A stretch of 17,864 bases of DNA. Source: Alistipes sp. CAG:514. GTDB taxonomy: Bacteria > Bacteroidota > Bacteroidia > Bacteroidales > UBA932. The first letter of the stretch is position 1; every line of letters begins with the position of its first letter. The notes beneath the pieces were generated by a model, which saw only the letters and a list, made by a program, of their open reading frames with translations, ran no database searches and had not been told where the DNA came from. This document shows, in pieces, positions 1-5,856 of this stretch. A program made the position numbers and the translations under genes. The DNA lies in contig HF986022.1 in NCBI GenBank assembly GCA_000431015.1, forward strand, positions 1 to 17,864, written 5' to 3'.

Positions 1-14
1 GAATATGTCAGGCC

Positions 15-170
15 AGTACCGTTGGGCAACGATAATGGGCGTAAGTGTCGCCCGGTAGTGCCAAGGAGTACCGTTGGGCGACGATGATAGGCGTAAGTGT
101 CGCCCGGGAGTGCCGATGAACATCCTTGGGCGACGATAATAGGCTTAAATGTTGCCGGAGAGTGCCGGCT
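15..170. repeat. 52-bp tandem repeat array A (three units)
   Basis: Three consecutive units start at 15, 67 and 119, an exact 52-base period. Each contains a left arm GGGCGAC (GGGCAAC in the first unit), a 16-base spacer, a right arm GTCGCCC (GTTGCC in the third unit) and then a conserved GAGTGCC block, so each unit can form a hairpin. A degenerate fourth right half lies near 219-238. No gene is seen in bases 1-334 and 52 is not a multiple of three, so this is non-coding. The same unit architecture recurs at 14005-14212. The function is unknown. Confidence 0.88.
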
Positions 171-272
171 TGAGGCGATGTGGGAGATGGAAAATAGTGG
201 GTTCATAGGAGTGAAAAATGTCGCCGGAGAGTGCGGCTTTAGGAACTAAAGTGGGGATAATGTCAATGATTG

Positions 273-310
273 ACTTGTTGGAAGGTAGTAAACTTGTTGG
301 AAGATAATAA
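273..310. repeat. 19-bp tandem duplication upstream of the radical SAM gene
   Basis: Two 19-base units (273-291 and 292-310) both begin ACTTGTTGGAAG and end in TAA, with two internal differences. They lie directly upstream of the ATG at 335, in an AT-rich stretch (about 240-334) where a promoter or leader would be expected. I find no TAnnTTTG box there. Confidence 0.75.
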
Positions 311-334
311 CTTAATGGTGATAACATAGGAATA

Positions 335-1903
335 ATGAAAAGTAATATAGAGGAATTAGCGGGAACGGTGGTAAATAAAGCTGCTGGGGAAATGGAAGCA
401 ACAGCGGCTGTAGAAACATCAGAATCATCAGAGCCAGCAGTAGATACAACAGCAACAACTGCAGCAACAACTGCAGCAACAACTGCAGCTTCAGCGGCAG
501 CAACTGCAACCGCAGCAGCGACAACAACAGCAGAAACAGCAGCAACAGCGACAACGGCAACAGCAGCGGCGACGGCAGCAACTGCAACCGCAACATCAGC
601 AACAGCGACAGCGGCAACATTAGTAACGGCGGCGGCAACAGATTATTACCCAGAGGGTAAGCGTTATAACTCGTTTGTGGGGTACTATCGTCGGAGGTAT
701 GGCGAGAGGGTGCAGAAGCTGGTGCTTGACGCGGGGTTCTCTTGCCCTAACAGGGACGGAACGGTCGGTTGGGGAGGGTGCTCCTACTGTGACAACGCGG
801 CTTTTCATCCGGGGTATAGCACTCCGGGGAAGGCGCTGCTGGCTCAGATCGAAGAGGGGATAGAGTTCCAGAGAGTCCGGTATCCACGGGTCAGGCATTA
901 TTTGGGATATTTTCAGGCATATTCAAACACCTATGGGACTCTGGAGCGGCTTCAGAGGGCTTATGAGGAGGTGCTTAGCCATCCGGAGGTGGTGGGGATC
1001 GTGATTGGGACGCGGCCGGATTGTGTGGATGAGGAGAAGTTGGACTACCTTAGCGGACTTGCGGGCGGACGCGTGCTTAAGGGGTGGCGCAGGACTTTTG
1101 GCGGAAGTGGCATAGATGGCGGGTGGGCCAATGAAAGAAGCGCTGATAGCGGAAGTGGAGCCAATGGCTGGCGGGCCGATGACAGAAGTACCAATGACAG
1201 AAGTACCGATGACAGAAGTACCAATGACAGAAGTACCAACAGCATAAGTGCCAACAGCATAAGTACCAACAGCATAAGTACCAACAGCATAAGTGCAAAC
1301 AGCAGAAGTACCAACGGCGGAAGCATCGATGACAGAAGTACCAACAACGGAAGCGCCGACGGCGGGCTGCCGGAGGGGAAGACCATCGACGCGCCGATCG
1401 TTGTCGTGGAATATGGCATCGAGTCCTGCTACGACGCCACGCTTCGGAGGATCAACCGCGGCCACGACTTCGAGTGCGCGCGAAGGGCGGTGGAAATGAC
1501 TGCGGAAAGGGGACTCGACACGGGGGCGCACTTCATCCTCGGGCTCCCGGGCGAGACCAGGGAAATGCTTCTGGACCAGTGCGATGCCATCTCATCGCTG
1601 CCGCTCCGTTCCGTCAAGTTCCACCAACTTCAGATCGTCAAAGGCACGGCGATGGAAAAGGAATATGCCGCCGATCCGTCGGCGTTCTACCGGCCTGGGC
1701 TTGATGAATATCTCGACTTCGTGATCGACATCCTCGAACGTTTGAGACCCGACCTCTACATCGAGCGCGTGGCCGGAGAAGTGCCGCCAAGGTTCGTGAA
1801 CGACACTCCTTGGGGGCTTGTCCGCAACTTTGAGATCCTCCGCATGCTGGACAGGCGCATGGAGGAGCGCGGCGCGCGGCAGGGCCGGCTGTTTTCGAAA
1901 TAA
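335..1903 (+). CDS. TIGR01212/YhcC-like radical SAM protein with repeat insertions
   Basis: This is a 522-residue radical SAM protein of the TIGR01212 (YhcC-like) family, whose precise reaction I do not assign. The 4Fe-4S ligands are C137, C149 and C152, in the family's spaced CPNRDG...GGCxYC form. Further family landmarks are YFQAYSNTY, VIGTRPDCV, VEYGIES, RINRGHD and HFILGLPGE. Members are usually about 300-330 residues. The excess here comes from about 100 N-terminal residues, mostly Ala and Thr, and from roughly residues 245-353, which are low-complexity and repeat-derived. That insertion sits between the strand ending in the GLAG region and VVVEYGIES. The frame stays open throughout. No ATG, GTG or TTG occurs in frame between the ATG at 392 and a GTG at 677, so translation either crosses the Ala/Thr tract or starts inside the conserved domain. 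The start is therefore uncertain. Confidence 0.85.
   Translation: MKSNIEELAGTVVNKAAGEMEATAAVETSESSEPAVDTTATTAATTAATTAASAAATATAAATTTAETAATATTATAAATAATATATSATATAATLVTAAATDYYPEGKRYNSFVGYYRRRYGERVQKLVLDAGFSCPNRDGTVGWGGCSYCDNAAFHPGYSTPGKALLAQIEEGIEFQRVRYPRVRHYLGYFQAYSNTYGTLERLQRAYEEVLSHPEVVGIVIGTRPDCVDEEKLDYLSGLAGGRVLKGWRRTFGGSGIDGGWANERSADSGSGANGWRADDRSTNDRSTDDRSTNDRSTNSISANSISTNSISTNSISANSRSTNGGSIDDRSTNNGSADGGLPEGKTIDAPIVVVEYGIESCYDATLRRINRGHDFECARRAVEMTAERGLDTGAHFILGLPGETREMLLDQCDAISSLPLRSVKFHQLQIVKGTAMEKEYAADPSAFYRPGLDEYLDFVIDILERLRPDLYIERVAGEVPPRFVNDTPWGLVRNFEILRMLDRRMEERGARQGRLFSK
440..640 (+). repeat. In-frame Ala/Thr low-complexity tract
   Basis: The tract is built from GCA, ACA, GCG and ACT codons and includes three exact 12-base units (GCAACAACTGCA at 452, 464 and 476). 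It encodes about 65 residues, almost only Ala and Thr, ahead of the radical SAM domain. Its base and codon use differ sharply from the rest of the gene. This looks like simple-sequence expansion; a linker or surface tail is a guess. Confidence 0.85.
1187..1366 (+). repeat. 15-bp in-frame minisatellite (12 units)
   Basis: Twelve contiguous 15-base units run from 1187 to 1366. They encode pentapeptides such as STNDR, STDDR, STNSI, SANSI, SANSR and STNGG (residues 285-344). Degenerate, irregular relatives extend upstream to about 1120 (WANERSADSG, ANGWRADDR). The units keep the frame and contain no stop. They fall inside the radical SAM catalytic domain, where family members have only a short loop. 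Confidence 0.93.
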
Positions 1904-1930
1904 GTAGACATTGAAAAAATGATCACTAAG

Positions 1931-2012
1931 GCCCGCCGGCGACGGAGGAATATTCATTGTCGATGAAGGAATATGTCCCCTTGCGGCGATGAAAGATATT
2001 CCTTCGGCGGGC
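1931..2012. terminator. Intergenic imperfect hairpin, possible terminator or REP-like element
   Basis: An outer stem GCCCGCCG (1931-1938) pairs with CGGCGGGC (2005-2012). An inner stem AGGAATAT (1946-1953) pairs with ATATTCCT (1996-2003). The 42-base loop contains a further GGAATATG and two CGATGA steps. It lies between the radical SAM stop and guaB. A T-rich stretch follows at about 2043-2050, but too far from the stem for a canonical intrinsic terminator, so the role is open. Confidence 0.45.
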
Positions 2013-2086
2013 GAAGGGAAGCGGGGCTACTTACGGGCTACTTATTTTTTAACGCTTACTAACAGCAACTATTGCGTGAAAATTCT

Positions 2087-2094
2087 TATATTTG
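2087..2094 (+). promoter_or_regulatory. guaB promoter -7 box
   Basis: TATATTTG matches the Bacteroidetes primary-sigma -7 consensus TAnnTTTG. I do not see a good TTTG box 19-21 bases upstream. Transcription would start near 2100, leaving a leader of about 13 bases before the ATG at 2114. That excludes the longer in-frame TTG start at 2072, which lies upstream of the predicted transcript start. The kbl promoter has the same TATATTTGTCA string. Confidence 0.65.
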
Positions 2095-2113
2095 TCAAAT
2101 TTATTTGATTACA

Positions 2114-3583
2114 ATGGCGAAATTTGTAAACCGAGAGATTCCTGAAGGCCTCACCTTCGATGATGTTTTACTGGTTCCGGCACATTCCGATGTACTTCCA
2201 CGTGACGTTGATGTCACAACAAATTTCACGACAGACATTAGGCTCCACACTCCGATCGTGTCCGCTGCGATGGACACCGTCACGGAGGCCGATCTTGCCA
2301 TCGCTATGGCAAGGGCTGGCGGTATCGGCGTGATCCACAAGAACATGCCGATCGAGAAGCAGTGCGAACAGGTCAGGCATGTGAAAAGGGCGGAGAACGG
2401 CATGATCTATGACCCTGTCACCATCAGCCCGGACGCGACTGTCGGCAATGCGCTGGCCATGATGAAGAAGCATCACATCGGCGGCATTCCGGTTGTTGAC
2501 GGCAACGGCTTCCTTATCGGCATCGTCACGAACCGTGACCTCAGATTCCAGGAGGACATGCAGCTGCCTATCTCCCAGGTGATGACACGGGAGAATCTCG
2601 TGACCGCACCTAAGGGCATAACCTTGGCGGAGGCCACGAGGATCCTTCAGCACAGCAAGGTCGAGAAACTCCCTGTTGTGGACGGCGACGGCAAGCTTGT
2701 CGGGCTGATCACCTACAAGGATCTGATGAAGATCAAGGACAACCCTATCGCGTCAAAGGACAGCAAGGGCCGTCTTCTGGTGGCCGCTGCCGCCGGCATC
2801 AAGTCCGACACGATCGAGAGAATCGGCATGCTCATTGACGCGGGTGCGGACGCTGTTGTCCTGGACACCGCACACGGCCATTCCGAGGGCGTTCTGCAGA
2901 TGATCCGAAAGGCCTGCGACGCCTACAAGGATTTCCAGATCATCGCCGGCAATGTCGCCACAGGAGCCGGCGCCAAGGCTCTTGCCGAAGCCGGAGTCAA
3001 GGCTGTCAAAGTCGGTATCGGCCCCGGCTCGATCTGCACGACCAGAATCATCGCCGGCATCGGCGTCCCTCAGCTGACGGCTGTCATGGAGGCCTCCTAT
3101 GCCCTTAAGGGTACGGGAGTTCCTGTCATAGCCGACGGCGGCATAAGATATTCGGGAGACATCGTGAAGGCCCTTGCCGCAGGCGCCGGCACCATCATGG
3201 CAGGCTCCCTGCTTGCCGGAACGGAGGAGTCTCCGGGAGAGACCATCATCATGAACGGAAGGCGCTTCAAGTCCTATCGCGGCATGGGATCGCTTGAGGC
3301 TATGGAGCAGGGTTCCAAGGACAGGTATTTCCAGGACATGGAGGCAGACATCAAGAAGCTCGTTCCGGAAGGAATCGTGGCTCAGGTGCCTTACAAGGGA
3401 ACCGTCTCCGAGGTCGTGTACCAACTTGTCGGCGGACTCCGCGCCGGTATGGGGTACTGCGGTGCCCACACGATCGCCGATCTGCGTGACGCCCAGTTTG
3501 TGCGCATCACCAACGCGGGATTCCTTGAGAGCCATCCGCACGATGTGACCATCACGAAGGAAGCCCCTAATTATTCAAGATAA
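2114..3583 (+). CDS. guaB: Inosine-5'-monophosphate dehydrogenase
   Basis: The protein oxidises IMP to XMP with NAD+, the committed step of guanine nucleotide synthesis, in the cytoplasm. It has 489 residues from the ATG at 2114, a normal length. The N-terminal TFDDVLLVPAHSDVLP block is characteristic. Two CBS modules (about residues 95-210) are inserted in the TIM barrel. The catalytic loop GPGSICTTR carries the nucleophile C308, and the flap region follows near SYRGMGSLEAM. An in-frame TTG at 2072 would add 14 residues but lies before the predicted transcript start. It is the first gene of a plus-strand run; only 15 bases separate it from the lipoprotein gene, so co-transcription with envelope genes is likely. 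Confidence 0.97.
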   Translation: MAKFVNREIPEGLTFDDVLLVPAHSDVLPRDVDVTTNFTTDIRLHTPIVSAAMDTVTEADLAIAMARAGGIGVIHKNMPIEKQCEQVRHVKRAENGMIYDPVTISPDATVGNALAMMKKHHIGGIPVVDGNGFLIGIVTNRDLRFQEDMQLPISQVMTRENLVTAPKGITLAEATRILQHSKVEKLPVVDGDGKLVGLITYKDLMKIKDNPIASKDSKGRLLVAAAAGIKSDTIERIGMLIDAGADAVVLDTAHGHSEGVLQMIRKACDAYKDFQIIAGNVATGAGAKALAEAGVKAVKVGIGPGSICTTRIIAGIGVPQLTAVMEASYALKGTGVPVIADGGIRYSGDIVKALAAGAGTIMAGSLLAGTEESPGETIIMNGRRFKSYRGMGSLEAMEQGSKDRYFQDMEADIKKLVPEGIVAQVPYKGTVSEVVYQLVGGLRAGMGYCGAHTIADLRDAQFVRITNAGFLESHPHDVTITKEAPNYSR

Positions 3584-3598
3584 TCGTCAGATAGCCAG

Positions 3599-4459
3599 AT
3601 GTTTCCAAAAAGGTTGCAAATAGTCCTGCTGGGTGTGCTGCTGGCTCTCCTGCCTTCATGCAAGGCCATCTCCTCGCTTATTCACGACGGGGAGGTGGTC
3701 GCGAAGCTTGGGGATCACAAGCTGTACCGCTCGGAACTTGATGATGTGATACCAAAGGGCACGTCGCCGGAGGACAGTGTCAATCTGACCAACCTCTACA
3801 TCAATTCATGGGTCAGGGACAAGGCCTTCATGGACATCGCGCAGCAACGTCTGTCCAAGGAGGAGAAGGATGTCTCGAAAGAGCTTGAGGCCTACCGCCA
3901 GTCGCTTCTCCGCTATCGTTACGAGCAGCGCTACGTCAATGAGAGGCTTGACACGACCGTCTCCGAGAAGCAGATAACGGACTATTACGACTCTCATAAG
4001 GAAACCTTCAAACTTGAGCGTCCGATTCTCAAGGCCCGTTTCCTGAACATTGACAAGGATTCTCCTAATCTGGCCAAGATCAAGAAGTTGATGTCTTCGG
4101 ACAAGGTCGAGGACGTGGTCGCGGCGGACAGCGTGGCGTTCAACTCCGCCCGCCGCTACCACGACTATTCCGGGGAATGGATCGATGCGATCAAGCTGGC
4201 GGCGGAATTCGGAGTGGACTATGTACAGATGCTTTCCCAGCGTTCCGGACAGTTCATCCAGATCCCGGACGGGGAGGACAAAGTCTCTGTGGCTTTTATA
4301 GTTGACTATGTCAAGGCCGGCGAGATCGCTCCGGTCGAGTACTGCGAGGACAGGATCAGGGACATCATCATAAGTGGAAGAAAGCACGAGCTCCTTACCG
4401 GTTTGGAACGGGACTTGATAGAAGATGCCAAGCTTAGGGAGAATTTTGTAATATATTAG
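3599..4459 (+). CDS. SurA_N-like periplasmic lipoprotein (PPIase-family chaperone)
   Basis: This 286-residue predicted lipoprotein has a signal peptide that ends in a lipobox, LLPSC, with lipidated C21. The region after it (VVAKLGDHKLYRSELDDVIP) resembles the start of SurA/PrsA-type chaperone domains, which often open with a 'xxVGxxxItxxel' segment. The middle is helical and charged (about residues 70-135). I see no clear parvulin (PPIC) signature, so it may be a chaperone without isomerase activity. It lies between guaB and the SurA-like gene, with only two bases before the latter, which supports a joint role in outer-membrane protein folding. The family call is moderate; lipoprotein status is strong. 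Confidence 0.8.
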   Translation: MFPKRLQIVLLGVLLALLPSCKAISSLIHDGEVVAKLGDHKLYRSELDDVIPKGTSPEDSVNLTNLYINSWVRDKAFMDIAQQRLSKEEKDVSKELEAYRQSLLRYRYEQRYVNERLDTTVSEKQITDYYDSHKETFKLERPILKARFLNIDKDSPNLAKIKKLMSSDKVEDVVAADSVAFNSARRYHDYSGEWIDAIKLAAEFGVDYVQMLSQRSGQFIQIPDGEDKVSVAFIVDYVKAGEIAPVEYCEDRIRDIIISGRKHELLTGLERDLIEDAKLRENFVIY

Positions 4460-4461
4460 AG

Positions 4462-5856
4462 ATGATAAAGAAAGTAGCAATCACCATCTTCGCCCTCGCG
4501 TCAGTTTGCGCGATGGCTTCGGCTCAGAAATACAAGTACGTTGACAAGACGATCGCGGTTGTCGGCAACGAGGCAGTCTTGATCTCGGACATCGAGGGTG
4601 CCGTCAAGGACAGAAGCGCCCAGGGACTGTCCTCCGACAGGAATGTCCGTTGCGAGGTGCTGGAGTCCATCCTTGAATCCAAGATATTCCTGATGCAGGC
4701 AAGGATCGACTCTCTTACGGTCAATCAGGACATGGTCGAGGGAAGCCTTTCCCAGCAAGCTGACAGAATGCTGACCTACCTTGGAGGGGAAGATAAGGTT
4801 GAGGAATATTTCGGGAAGCCTCTCTACCGTCTCCGCCAGGAATGGCGCAAGCAGTACGAGGACATGAGCCTCACCCAGCAGGCTCAGCAGGAAATCATGA
4901 GGAAGATTCCGGAGATGACCCCTTACGATGTCAAGGAATATCTTGACACGGTCGACGCGAAGAACCTTCCGATTGTCCCGATCAAGTACCAGCTCAGCCA
5001 GATCTGCATCTATCCTGACCGTGAGGCGGCCAACATGGCTGTGCGCGAGAAGCTTCTGGATCTGCGCGAGAGGATCATCAACGGAGAGAAATTCTCCACT
5101 TTGGCACGAATATATTCGGAAGACCCTGGCAGCGCCCGTAAGGGAGGTGAGCTTGGAATGGCCTCAAAGTCAATCTTCTGGCCAGTGTTCTCTGATGCGG
5201 CGATGGCTCTCAAGCCGGGTGTCATCTCGCAGATTGTCGAGACGCCGGACGGCTTCCACATCATAGAGGTCATCGAGAAGAAGGGGGACATGTTCAATGC
5301 CCGCCACATCCTGATAAAGCCTAAGTACACCGACGAGGACAGGGAAAAGGCGTTCAAGACGCTGGACAGCCTTCGTACCGAGATCAACAACAACGCCGTC
5401 ACATTCCAGATGGCGGCCAGCTTCTACTCACAGGATCCGGCCACCAAGACTAACGGCGGTCAGATGTCGGATCCGAACACCGGCTCGGCCTATTTCGAGA
5501 TTGACCAGCTTAAGCCTGAGGACTACATGGCCATCAAGGATCTGAAGGAGGGCGAGATCTCGGAACCTGTTGAGTCTACGGACAATGACGGTCGCCAGGA
5601 TCAGGTCAAGGACTATGTGGTCGGCAAGACCATCTACAAGATCATCAAGGTTGACCGTATCATCCCTGCCCACACTGCGTCCTTCGACGAGGATTTCAGC
5701 CAGATCCAGGAACAGGTGCGCCTTGACAAGCAGATGAGGGCAATCGACGACTTCCTCGCCGGAAAGATCAAGGAGACTCACATCATCATCGATCCGATGT
5801 TCAGGGACTGTGAGTTCCGCCGCTCCGGCTGGGCATCAAAGTTCGCGGAAGACTGA
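4462..5856 (+). CDS. SurA-like periplasmic peptidylprolyl isomerase
   Basis: This 464-residue chaperone probably escorts unfolded outer-membrane proteins across the periplasm. A signal peptide with ASA-Q cleavage falls at residues 21/22. A SurA N-terminal domain follows (IAVVGNEAVLISDIEG at about 31-46, helices to about 165). The first parvulin domain covers about 174-275 (FSTLARIYSEDPGSARKGGELG, then the GFHIIEV strand). A second, more divergent one covers about 279-390 (ARHILIKPKY, FYSQDPATKTNGGQM). The arrangement matches SurA. The stop TGA shares one base with the ATG of the next gene, a strong sign of translational coupling with the OstA-like protein. I call it SurA-like because Bacteroidetes encode several such paralogues. 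Confidence 0.92.
   Translation: MIKKVAITIFALASVCAMASAQKYKYVDKTIAVVGNEAVLISDIEGAVKDRSAQGLSSDRNVRCEVLESILESKIFLMQARIDSLTVNQDMVEGSLSQQADRMLTYLGGEDKVEEYFGKPLYRLRQEWRKQYEDMSLTQQAQQEIMRKIPEMTPYDVKEYLDTVDAKNLPIVPIKYQLSQICIYPDREAANMAVREKLLDLRERIINGEKFSTLARIYSEDPGSARKGGELGMASKSIFWPVFSDAAMALKPGVISQIVETPDGFHIIEVIEKKGDMFNARHILIKPKYTDEDREKAFKTLDSLRTEINNNAVTFQMAASFYSQDPATKTNGGQMSDPNTGSAYFEIDQLKPEDYMAIKDLKEGEISEPVESTDNDGRQDQVKDYVVGKTIYKIIKVDRIIPAHTASFDEDFSQIQEQVRLDKQMRAIDDFLAGKIKETHIIIDPMFRDCEFRRSGWASKFAED

Noticed and set aside
312..638. Leucine-rich minus-strand ORF that looks like a membrane protein
   Set aside because: It is only the complement of the Ala/Thr simple-sequence tract; the radical SAM frame on the plus strand explains the region.
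1045..1531. Minus-strand ORFs with regular repeats (GTSVIGTSVIG, LCCWYLCCW)
   Set aside because: They are antisense translations of the 15-bp minisatellite inside the radical SAM gene, with no start context or family support.
2072..2113. Longer guaB form from a TTG start
   Set aside because: The TTG lies upstream of the -7 box at 2087-2094 and hence outside the predicted transcript; the usual IMPDH N-terminus begins at 2114.
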